Below, piece by piece: positions 6,408-12,209 of a stretch of DNA of 12,209 bases. Position 1 is the first letter of the stretch, and each line of letters starts with the position of its first letter. The notes below the pieces were generated by a model. That model searched no databases and was not told where the DNA came from. It was given only the letters and a program-made list of their open reading frames with translations. A program made the position numbers and the translations under genes. Source of the DNA: JBKECA01 sp047973435 (lineage in GTDB: Bacteria; Planctomycetota; Planctomycetia; Planctomycetales; Planctomycetaceae); assembly GCA_047973435.1 (NCBI GenBank), contig JBKECA010000123.1, positions 1 to 12,209 on the forward strand, written 5' to 3'.

Positions 6408-6619
6408 CAGCCGAGAGGCAGGGTTGCAGCGAACGGCAAGAACGCGACCTGCACCGGCCGGCTGGCGAACCGAATTTGCGGCCAGTCGGAACCTTGCACT
6501 GTCGAGTCAATTGAGAGAACCTGCTAGCTGCGAGAGGCGGTGTCGGGCGACTCGATGTCTTCGAGCGGACGACGACGGCCATTCGCGTCCCCCCCCACTG
6601 CATCGGAAGGCGATCGGCG

Positions 6620-6650
6620 GCGTGAATGGTTCACGCGCAGCCCGCCGTGA
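6620..6650 (+). promoter_or_regulatory. Palindrome with an alternative pairing arm
   Basis: GCGTGAA (6620-6626) and TTCACGC (6630-6636) form a perfect 7-bp inverted pair around TGG. A second CGTGA at 6646-6650 can pair instead with TCACG (6631-6635), so two mutually exclusive hairpins are possible in RNA. As DNA, the 17-nt palindrome looks like an operator. The site ends 41 nt before the SpoIIAA-like start codon. No regulator is identified. Confidence 0.45.
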
Positions 6651-6691
6651 GTTTCGATGCCGGCGAAACAGTCTCGACCTAAGGAACAGAC

Positions 6692-7069
6692 ATGCCAATC
6701 ACCATTCACGAAATTGACTTTGACGCACCCGTGGACAGCAACGTCGTCAACGTGCGAATCAGCGGCAAGCTGACGAAGGAGGATTACGAATTGTTTGTTC
6801 CGGCCATGGACGAGGTGATCCGGCAGCATGGACAGGTCCGCATTCTGATGGAAATGGTGGACTTCCACGGCTGGACGTTGAGTGCGACGTGGGAGGATAC
6901 GAAGTTCGCGCTCAAGCACTTTCACGACATCGAACGCCTCGCGCTGGTCGGGGACAAGGCCTGGGAAAAGGGGATGGCGGTCTTCTGTAAGCCGTTCACC
7001 CGTGCCTCGATCAAGTACTTCGATATCGCGGACATCGCACAGGCGAAGTCCTGGATCGCCGAGGCTTGA
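6692..7069 (+). CDS. SpoIIAA-like (STAS-related) protein
   Basis: This 125-residue protein matches the SpoIIAA-like family (PF11964), small one-domain proteins related to STAS and Sec14/CRAL-TRIO folds. Their role is poorly known; binding a lipid or another protein has been suggested. Typical segments are VRISGKLTKEDY (21-32), VRILMEMVDFHGW (49-61), WEDTKFALKHFHDIERLALVGDK (67-89), MAVFCKPFT (94-102) and the end IKYFDIADIAQAKSWI (107-122). There is no signal peptide, so it is cytoplasmic. AAGGAA at 6681-6686 stands 5 nt before the ATG, so the start is clear. It appears to be a single-gene unit: divergent from fabD, with a hairpin and more than 300 nt before the next gene. The family is sure, the function unknown. 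Confidence 0.85.
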   Translation: MPITIHEIDFDAPVDSNVVNVRISGKLTKEDYELFVPAMDEVIRQHGQVRILMEMVDFHGWTLSATWEDTKFALKHFHDIERLALVGDKAWEKGMAVFCKPFTRASIKYFDIADIAQAKSWIAEA

Positions 7070-7172
7070 GGTTGGGCGGAAGGAGACTTCGGACAGCGCT
7101 GGCTGCCGGATCGAAGTGTGCGGCAGGATGACGGACTTCTATCAAACTGGGATGGCGATTCGCCGCAGAAAA

Positions 7173-7235
7173 CGTCCCGGATGCTGCGGTGCCTCATTCG
7201 GCATAGGCGGGTCTTGCGGCGGAGCGTCCGGGACG
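7173..7235. repeat. Long stem-loop, 12-nt arms
   Basis: CGTCCCGGATGC (7173-7184) is complementary to GCGTCCGGGACG (7224-7235) at 11 of 12 positions, with 39 nt between. The loop contains a smaller possible pairing, GTGCC with GGCAT. The structure lies about 140 nt ahead of the amidohydrolase start; it could be leader structure, a decayed repeat or chance in GC-rich DNA. Confidence 0.45.
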
Positions 7236-7361
7236 CTGGTCGCGCTGCCGGCGTTGCCCCGTCATGAATAGACCGTCACTCCAGGTGTGCGATCCTCCAA
7301 TGCTGGCGCACAACCGATTCGTGTCCGATGTTCGCAGCGAGCTTTTGCATCGCGTTTTTTC

Positions 7362-7366
7362 GAGGG
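7362..7366 (+). promoter_or_regulatory. Shine-Dalgarno site for the amidohydrolase
   Basis: GAGGG ends 7 nt before the ATG at 7374 and decides for this start over the GTG at 7287. A second in-frame ATG at 7398 lies immediately before the twin-arginine motif but has no comparable site. Confidence 0.55.
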
Positions 7367-7373
7367 TGTCGAC

Positions 7374-8336
7374 ATGACGACAGGTACGGGACTGACGATG
7401 CCGCGGCGGAGTTTTCTACAGACCGCGGTCGCGGGAGGTGTGCTGTGTCTGGGAAGTTCGGGACAGGCTGTCGCGGCGGACGATGATGCCGGCTGGATTG
7501 ATGCCCATTCGCACATCTGGTCTACAAACCTGGGGAAGTATCCGCTGGCGGATGGTCAGACGGTGGAGGACCTGCAGCCGCGTGAATTCACTGCCGAACA
7601 GCTGATTGCAATGGGGAAGTCCCAGGGCGTTCAGCGGTTCGTGCTGATTCAGCACAAGCCGTATCACGGTTTGGACAACTCGATCTTGCTGGACGCCATC
7701 GCCGCGCATTCGGGGGTCTTCTCAGCGGTTGCCTGTGTCGAGGCCGCGGGAGCAGCTCCGCAGGACGACATGCGCCGGCTCGCGGCGCGGGGCGTGCGGG
7801 GCTTCCGCATCCGGCCGGGCGAAGGGGGACACGACCACTGGCGAGACAGCCCCGGCATGCGGGCCATGTGGAAGTGTGCCGCAGAGACGGGACTGGCGAT
7901 GTGTCCACTCATTAACCCGGAGTATCTGTCCGAAGTTGCGGAAATGTGCCAGCAGTACCGCGAAGCGAATGTGGTCATTGATCACTTCGCCCGGATTGGC
8001 ATGGATGGTGAAGTTCGCGAGGCGGACTTGAAGAGCCTGTGTGATCTGGCTCGATTTCCGCAGACCAACGTCAAGATTTCCGCCTATTACGCTCTCGGAA
8101 AAAAGGCGCCGCCGTATCTGGATCTGATCCCCATGATCCAGAGGCTGTCTGAGGCGTACGGCCCGTCGCGGCTGATGTGGGCGACCGATTCACCCTATCA
8201 GCTGACTCCGCCGAACACCTACGCAGCGTCGTTGGAACTGGTTCGCGATCATCTGAGTTTTCTCTCGGAGGATGATTGCAACCAGGTCTTGCGCGGAACG
8301 GCGCAACGCGTCTTCTTCGCTCCAGTCCGACTGTAG
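7374..8336 (+). CDS. Tat-exported amidohydrolase (amidohydrolase 2 family)
   Basis: The 320-residue protein is a metal-dependent TIM-barrel hydrolase of the amidohydrolase 2 family (PF04909), whose members hydrolyse or decarboxylate cyclic and aromatic acids and lactones; the substrate is unknown. Metal-site residues are visible: H45 and H47 in DAHSHIW, H204 in VIDHFARIG and D272 in WATDSPYQ. The N-terminus is a twin-arginine signal, PRRSFLQ (10-16), then a hydrophobic stretch (17-30) and likely cleavage near AVAA (32-35). It would therefore be folded, probably with its metal, before export. The ATG at 7374 has GAGGG 7 nt upstream; the GTG at 7287 would bury the signal behind 29 residues. The cardiolipin synthase gene follows 86 nt later on the same strand, so the two may be co-transcribed, though no common role is apparent. 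Confidence 0.85.
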   Translation: MTTGTGLTMPRRSFLQTAVAGGVLCLGSSGQAVAADDDAGWIDAHSHIWSTNLGKYPLADGQTVEDLQPREFTAEQLIAMGKSQGVQRFVLIQHKPYHGLDNSILLDAIAAHSGVFSAVACVEAAGAAPQDDMRRLAARGVRGFRIRPGEGGHDHWRDSPGMRAMWKCAAETGLAMCPLINPEYLSEVAEMCQQYREANVVIDHFARIGMDGEVREADLKSLCDLARFPQTNVKISAYYALGKKAPPYLDLIPMIQRLSEAYGPSRLMWATDSPYQLTPPNTYAASLELVRDHLSFLSEDDCNQVLRGTAQRVFFAPVRL

Positions 8337-8411
8337 TTGCTGGTTTCGCCGCGACGTGTCCCAACCTCGGCGCTCGCGGCGCGCCTAAACTGACAGTCAC
8401 ACCGGTTGCCC

Positions 8412-8415
8412 AGGG
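8412..8415 (+). promoter_or_regulatory. Shine-Dalgarno site for the cardiolipin synthase gene
   Basis: AGGG stands 7 nt before the ATG at 8423. The frame is open from 8276, but a start there would overlap the amidohydrolase by 61 nt and add 49 residues without family character. Confidence 0.5.
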
Positions 8416-8422
8416 TGGCCCG

Positions 8423-9955
8423 ATGCCCGTGAGTCCATCGAATTCTGCTGAGGCTGCACCGGATTCCACCGGAGCGAGCGCCGACGAGGCGAACGGAACT
8501 TCGCCGGCGAAGAAGCTCCGTTTCGGTCGGCGTTTTCGGATTGTTACAGCGATCTATCTGGTCGCTCACGCGTTGGGACTGGTCTCGTCTTACGACGCGC
8601 TGATGAGCAGTCGGACGTCGCAGGGCGCGGTTGCCTGGATCATCTCGCTGAACACGTTTCCCTACGTCGCCGTGCCAGCTTACTGGGTCATTGGTCGGAC
8701 GAAGTTTTCAGGATACGTTTCGGCACGCCAGGAACTGCACAAGCTGGCGCAGCGGCAGCAGGAGCAACTGGAAGCCGCGTTTGCCCCCTTTAAGATCGAC
8801 CGCGACGCGCTGTCAGGCGGCATGCTCGCGGGACAGCAACTGGCCGAAATGCCTTATCTTCAGGGGAACCGTGTTGACCTGTTGATTGACGGCGAGGCGA
8901 CGTTCGACAGCATCCTGCTGGGGATCAAAGCGGCGAGCGATTATGTGCTCGTGCAGTTCTACATTGTGCGTAACGACGAGTTGGGGACGCGACTGAAGGA
9001 GCAACTCATCGCCAAAGCTCGGGCGGGTGTTAAGGTCTGGTTTCTCTACGACGAAATCGGGTCCCGCGGCAGCGGGATGGACGCTTACTGGAAAGAGTTG
9101 CGGGACGCGGGTGTGGACGCTCGCTCGTTTCACACCACGCGCGGACCTCGCAACCGTTTTCAGCTCAACTTTCGCAATCATCGCAAGATCGTTGTGGTGG
9201 ACGGCGCCGCTGGCTGGGTGGGGGGGCACAATGTGGGGGACGAATACGTCGGCCAGGACCCCGAATACCCCAACTGGCGCGACACGCATGTGCGCATCGA
9301 GGGACCGTCCGTGATGGAGCTGCAACTGTCCTTTGTGGAGGACTGGCGGTGGGCGACCGACGAAACGCTGCCAGTCTCCTGGACGCCGCGCGCGGCGGAG
9401 TCTGGATCGGCCAAGGTTCTGATCTTGCCGACAGGTCCCGCGGATCGGTTGGAAACCTGCAGTCTGATGTATCAGCAGGCCATCCACTCCGCCAAGCAAC
9501 GGATTTGGATCGCCAGCCCCTACTTCGTTCCCGATACCGCAGTTCTCTCGGCGCTGCATCTGGCGGCACTTCGTGGCGTGGACGTGACGGTGATCATCCC
9601 GGACACATCCGACAGCGCCATGGTGTATTACTCCGCGTTCGCTTTTGTCGATGAGCTGCTGAATTCCGGGGTCAAGATTTACCGCTACGAGCCCGGATTC
9701 ATGCATCAAAAGGTGTTTCTGGTGGACGATGTGCTGGGAGGGGTGGGGACCGCGAATTTCGACAATCGTTCCTTCCGGCTCAATTTCGAGGTGACCGCGC
9801 TCGTCCACGACCGATCGTTCGTCGACGCGATGGAGAACATGTTCCTGCAGGACATCGAGCGCTCGAAGCCGATGACGATTGACGATATCCAGAATAAACC
9901 CTGGTGGTTTCAGGCGTTGTCCCGCGCGTCGTATCTGGCGGCGCCGATTCAGTAG
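8423..9955 (+). CDS. cls: Cardiolipin synthase-type phospholipase D protein
   Basis: The 510-residue protein fits bacterial cardiolipin synthases, inner-membrane enzymes that join two phosphatidylglycerols into cardiolipin and release glycerol. After a Ser/Ala-rich, probably disordered N-terminus (1-30) come two membrane segments (about 38-56 and 69-91), as in ClsA. Two phospholipase D motifs follow, each HxK(x)4D: H253, K255, D260 (HRKIVVVD, with GGHN at 267-270) and H428, K430, D435 (HQKVFLVD, then GTANFDNRSF at 442-451). Both catalytic histidines are present, so it should be active. GC-rich neighbours and codon use look alike. A different phospholipid-transferase specificity within the family is possible. 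The gene follows the amidohydrolase by 86 nt and precedes hom by 227 nt. Confidence 0.92.
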   Translation: MPVSPSNSAEAAPDSTGASADEANGTSPAKKLRFGRRFRIVTAIYLVAHALGLVSSYDALMSSRTSQGAVAWIISLNTFPYVAVPAYWVIGRTKFSGYVSARQELHKLAQRQQEQLEAAFAPFKIDRDALSGGMLAGQQLAEMPYLQGNRVDLLIDGEATFDSILLGIKAASDYVLVQFYIVRNDELGTRLKEQLIAKARAGVKVWFLYDEIGSRGSGMDAYWKELRDAGVDARSFHTTRGPRNRFQLNFRNHRKIVVVDGAAGWVGGHNVGDEYVGQDPEYPNWRDTHVRIEGPSVMELQLSFVEDWRWATDETLPVSWTPRAAESGSAKVLILPTGPADRLETCSLMYQQAIHSAKQRIWIASPYFVPDTAVLSALHLAALRGVDVTVIIPDTSDSAMVYYSAFAFVDELLNSGVKIYRYEPGFMHQKVFLVDDVLGGVGTANFDNRSFRLNFEVTALVHDRSFVDAMENMFLQDIERSKPMTIDDIQNKPWWFQALSRASYLAAPIQ

Positions 9956-10182
9956 CCCCCAGGTTCGATCGATGTGTGGAACACCGCCGCCCGCCAGGGG
10001 GCCGATATTCAGGCCTGACCTTGAGCAAGCGAGCCATCCGCTCGCAGGGCGCTGGTTATTCGTAAGACCCGGAACGGGACGCTGGGAATTCAAGTCCAGT
10101 TGACCCGGCCCCTGCAGAGGTCTACTGTCTCGCCGCAGTGGTTGCCAGACCGCGAAGTGCGCCGTTTTCGATTGGAGAAACA
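9956..10182 (+). other. Spacer with hairpins between cls and hom
   Basis: GCCCCC (9955-9960, starting on the last base of the cls stop codon) can pair with GGGGGC (9997-10002), with a small GTGT/ACAC hairpin inside (9974-9984). GCGAGC (10029-10034) and GCTCGC (10040-10045) make a perfect 6-bp stem around CATCC. No T run follows either, so termination after cls is possible but unproven. I recognise no promoter with confidence. Confidence 0.4.
10174..10177 (+). promoter_or_regulatory. Shine-Dalgarno site for hom
   Basis: GGAG lies 5 nt before the GTG at 10183 and decides for it over the GTG at 10138, which would add 15 residues ahead of the nucleotide-binding strand. Confidence 0.6.
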
Positions 10183-11499
10183 GTGACCAAACCGTTGCGG
10201 GTAGGACTGATCGGCCTGGGGACCGTCGGATCGGGTGTCGCCCGTATTCTGACTGGCCATGCGGAACTGCTGGCACAGCGGGCTGGCCGGCCAATTGTGT
10301 TGACCCGCGTGGCGGTACGGAATCTGAAGAAAAGTCGCGCCGTCAGTCTTCCGGGCGTCGAACTGACCGAAGACCCGTTTTCGGTGGCGACAGCGTCCGA
10401 CGTCGATGTGGTGCTGGAACTGATCGGGGGTCTGACCCCGGCACGCGAAGTCGCGCTGGCGGCGCTGGGGGCCGGCAAACCTCTGGTGACGGCCAACAAG
10501 GCCTTGCTCTGCGAGCATGGCCCTGAACTGGTGGCGGCGGCCCGGGAACGAGGGCTCTGCCTGGCGTTCGAGGCGGCGGTCGCTGGCGGCTGCCCGATTA
10601 TTCACGTCCTCAGCCAGACGATGACCGGCAACCGCATTACGTCGCTGCAGGCCATTCTCAACGGCACGAGCAACTTCATCCTGACGCAGATGTACCACAA
10701 GGACGCACCGTATGACGATGCGGTGCGGGAGGCGCAAGAACTGGGATACGCCGAGGCCGATCCCGCGTTGGATGTCGACGGCACCGACGCCGCTCAGAAG
10801 CTCGGCATCCTGACGCAGCTGGCGTATGGCGTGCGAGTCACGCCGGATCAGTTCCTCGTGCAGGGGATCGACACGATCGAGCTGGCCGACCTACAATATG
10901 CGGACGAACTGGGGTACGCTGTCAAACTGTTGGCCACGGCCAAGCTCGTCGACGGCCGTCTGGAGATGCACACGCAGCCGACGCTGCTCCGCCACGAACG
11001 GCCCATCGCCCAGACCGACGGTCCCTACAACATGATCGCCCTGACAGGCGATGCGGTCGGTCAGGCCTGGTTTTCCGGCATGGGGGCCGGCCAGATGGCG
11101 ACGGCATCGGCCGTGGTCTCGGATCTGGTGGATGTGGCGATCGGCCGGGCTCAGCTGACATTCCCGCTCATGTCCTTCGGTGCGGGGTCGGCGCCGCTCG
11201 AATTGCAGCCGATGGAGGCGATTTCCCGCCGTTACTATTTGCGGTTTAGCGTCGAGGACCGGCCGCACGTCATGGCGGACATCACGCATGTCTTGGGGGC
11301 GGCGGGGATCAGCATTGCCTCGGTGATCCAGCACGAAGCCCCGGAACCGGACGAAGGGACCCCCGCGGGTCCGGCCATCGTGCCGCTGGTCATCATGACG
11401 CACCGCACGACCGAAGGAAACGTCCGCGCAGCCCAGCGTGAGCTGTCCAGCCTGGGCTGCCTGCGCGACCCGAAAATTTGCATGCCCGTGGCGGATTGA
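10183..11499 (+). CDS. hom: Homoserine dehydrogenase with C-terminal ACT domain
   Basis: The enzyme reduces aspartate semialdehyde to homoserine with NAD(P)H, the branch point toward threonine and methionine, in the cytoplasm. The 438-residue form without aspartokinase fits the monofunctional bacterial type. The dinucleotide-binding loop VGLIGLGTVGSG (7-18) opens the protein. VTANKALL (102-109) holds K106. The catalytic region has AFEAAVAGGCPII (128-140), LNGTSNFIL (159-167) and GYAEADPALDVDGTDAAQK (188-206), with E191, D202 and K206 matching the catalytic residues known from yeast. Residues about 350-425 form an ACT domain (YYLRFSVEDRPHVMADITHVL), which suggests feedback control, typically by threonine. 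The GTG start follows from GGAG 5 nt upstream. No thrB, thrC or lysC adjoins it, so it is not in a threonine operon here. Confidence 0.96.
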   Translation: MTKPLRVGLIGLGTVGSGVARILTGHAELLAQRAGRPIVLTRVAVRNLKKSRAVSLPGVELTEDPFSVATASDVDVVLELIGGLTPAREVALAALGAGKPLVTANKALLCEHGPELVAAARERGLCLAFEAAVAGGCPIIHVLSQTMTGNRITSLQAILNGTSNFILTQMYHKDAPYDDAVREAQELGYAEADPALDVDGTDAAQKLGILTQLAYGVRVTPDQFLVQGIDTIELADLQYADELGYAVKLLATAKLVDGRLEMHTQPTLLRHERPIAQTDGPYNMIALTGDAVGQAWFSGMGAGQMATASAVVSDLVDVAIGRAQLTFPLMSFGAGSAPLELQPMEAISRRYYLRFSVEDRPHVMADITHVLGAAGISIASVIQHEAPEPDEGTPAGPAIVPLVIMTHRTTEGNVRAAQRELSSLGCLRDPKICMPVAD

Positions 11500-11772
11500 C
11501 ACGCTCCAAACGGAGTGATATGACCCGGCCGGTTATAGCGATTGCGCCGGGCGCGATGAAACTCGTCGCTCCCAGTGGGCGAGTTGCCGATTCCGGTCAA
11601 TGCAACCGGTTCGTGAATCAGCGATGCTGAAGTCTGTTCACGGCAGGCCGGGCGATGTCGTTCCTCACCCAGCCCATTTGTTATCGTGTCGCGTAATGTT
11701 ATACCGTTTCGCCGGCCGTCATCACTGCGGTCGTTGCGAAGCCTTCGTTCAGTTCGTGGGAGCCAGTTCGTC
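11500..11772 (+). other. Structured spacer between hom and the kinase gene
   Basis: Three hairpins follow each other: AACTCG (11560-11565) plus CCC (11571-11573) against GGGCGAGTT (11577-11585) with a bulge; CCGGT (11593-11597) with ACCGG (11605-11609); TCAGC (11618-11622) with GCTGA (11626-11630). The last is nested inside CGTGAA (11612-11617) and TTCACG (11637-11642). A short CTCC/GGAG stem just after the hom stop codon (near 11505-11516) may help end that transcript. No gene is seen. Confidence 0.45.
11678..11705 (+). promoter_or_regulatory. Possible promoter of the kinase gene
   Basis: TTGTTA (11678-11683) and TATACC (11700-11705) each match the -35 and -10 consensus at 4 of 6 positions with a 16-nt spacer. 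Transcription would start near 11712, about 60 nt before the GTG at 11773. Confidence 0.35.
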
Positions 11773-12209
11773 GTGTCGCTCCGAGTCCGCCAGAGCATCG
11801 GCAAATATCGCATCGAACGCCGTGTCAGCGAAGGGGGATTCGCCACCGTTTATCAGGCGTACGATACGATCGAAGGGGTGCGAGTCGCGCTCAAGATCCC
11901 GCATCCCAAGCTGGTTAACGACGACATCCTCAGTGACTTCCGCACAGAAGTCAGGCTGGCCGCCAAGTTGGAGCATCCGCATATCCTCGCGCTCAAGGAT
12001 GCTTCGATCATTGACGACCAGCTGGTGATCGCATTCCCCCTGGGTGAGCGCTCGCTGGCGGATCGGCTGCGGAATCGCATTTCCCTGCCGGTGGCGCTCG
12101 AACTGGCGGATCAGTTGATTGACGCCGTGGCTCATGCCCATGGGCATCGCATCATTCATTGCGACATTAAGCCCGAAAACTGCATCCTCTTTCCCGGCAA
12201 TCAGCTCCG
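11773..12209 (+). CDS. Serine/threonine protein kinase, N-terminal part (cut by window end)
   Basis: The first 145 codons of a Hanks-type kinase are present and the frame runs off the window. Such kinases phosphorylate Ser/Thr of partner proteins and are abundant in planctomycetes. Visible parts: glycine loop VSEGGFATVY (18-27), ATP-binding lysine K41 in VALKIP, the pairing glutamate E59 in FRTEVRLAAKLEHPHI (56-71), and the catalytic loop HCDIKPEN (129-136) with D131, K133 and N136. Two departures stand out: the loop has Ser and Ala where GxGxxG would have its first and last Gly, and the catalytic loop reads HCD, not HRD, so this is a non-RD kinase. The start is the GTG at 11773, one of several possible; GGGAG at 11758-11762 is 10 nt upstream, a long spacing. 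What follows the kinase domain cannot be seen. Confidence 0.85.
   Translation, partial: MSLRVRQSIGKYRIERRVSEGGFATVYQAYDTIEGVRVALKIPHPKLVNDDILSDFRTEVRLAAKLEHPHILALKDASIIDDQLVIAFPLGERSLADRLRNRISLPVALELADQLIDAVAHAHGHRIIHCDIKPENCILFPGNQL

Larger units (their letters stand above)
6314..6691. other. Divergent intergenic region between fabD and the SpoIIAA-like gene
   Basis: I see no gene in these 378 nt; the short open frames on both strands have no ribosome site or family features. The gap holds a possible fabD promoter on the minus strand (6381-6407), a small hairpin CTCGA/TCGAG (6551-6555 and 6561-6565), and a 17-nt palindrome at 6620-6636 upstream of the SpoIIAA-like gene. Confidence 0.55.
7070..7373 (+). 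other. Intergenic region with two inverted repeats
   Basis: No convincing gene is seen. CTGCCG (7103-7108) pairs with CGGCAG (7121-7126) about 35 nt after the SpoIIAA-like stop codon, perhaps ending that transcript though no T run follows. A longer imperfect repeat lies at 7173-7235. The frame of the following amidohydrolase is open from 7287, but the stretch before 7374 reads as leader, not protein. Confidence 0.5.

Noticed and set aside
10029..10045. Hairpin GCGAGC/GCTCGC as a firm intrinsic terminator of cls
   Set aside because: The 6-bp stem is perfect but followed by AGGGCG, not a T run, so it is mentioned only in the description of the spacer.
8813..10294. A 493-codon open frame on the minus strand opposite cls
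   Set aside because: It lies antisense to a clear two-HKD phospholipase D gene and runs on into the spacer. Its product is rich in Arg, His, Pro and Gln with no family features, as expected from GC-rich shadow frames.
2030..11646. Shared 11-mer GTTCACGGCAG at 2030 and 11636 as a long-range repeat
   Set aside because: More than ten 11-mer matches are expected by chance in a window of this length. Only the paired inverted arrangement was kept as a finding.
1..12209. A defence island, biosynthetic cluster, prophage or transposon
   Set aside because: No transposase, integrase, phage, CRISPR, restriction, toxin-antitoxin or synthase gene is visible; the genes are common families with frequent strand changes.

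Overview
The window reads as ordinary chromosome from a GC-rich planctomycete, probably of the Planctomycetaceae. This rests on the mix of families: a sugar phosphate isomerase/epimerase of the type common there, a secreted cupredoxin-like protein with a carboxypeptidase-regulatory fold, an exported right-handed beta-helix protein, a Tat-exported amidohydrolase, a SpoIIAA-like protein and a Hanks-type kinase. Generous intergenic spaces and frequent strand switches fit as well. The assignment comes from recognising families, not from a database search.

Layout. Bases 1-104 carry two different 7-nt repeat tracts that run up to the GTG start of the isomerase/epimerase gene (104-928, +). A strong hairpin at 1072-1107 separates it from the convergent gene for a secreted cupredoxin-like protein (1130-1927, -). 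A 411-nt divergent gap, with an 8-bp-arm palindrome, leads to the beta-helix gene (2339-3799, +). Then come a TIGR00300/LOR-SDH family gene (4123-5418, +), whose last 23 bases overlap the convergent fabD (5396-6313, -), and a small SpoIIAA-like gene (6692-7069, +). The rest is all on +: a Tat-signal amidohydrolase (7374-8336), a cardiolipin synthase-type phospholipase D (8423-9955), homoserine dehydrogenase hom (10183-11499), and a serine/threonine kinase beginning at a GTG at 11773 and cut by the window end.

The genes do not form one pathway. They cover lipid metabolism (fabD, cls), amino-acid metabolism (hom, and possibly ornithine/proline metabolism through the TIGR00300 protein), extracytoplasmic proteins (cupredoxin-like, beta-helix, amidohydrolase) and signalling (kinase). 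Only the amidohydrolase and cls genes are close enough (86 nt) to suggest shared transcription. For six genes the longest open frame is not the likely gene, and a Shine-Dalgarno site or an ATG preferred over TTG places the start further in.

I found no mobile element, CRISPR array, RNA gene, toxin-antitoxin or defence system, and no convincing new multi-gene system. The points most worth a second look are a recurring inverted pair CGTGAA...TTCACG in three intergenic regions upstream of genes, the 7-nt repeat tracts at a gene start, a perfect TATAAT placed so that one candidate start would be leaderless, the cysteine-rich beta-helix, and a kinase with HCD in place of HRD and an altered glycine loop.
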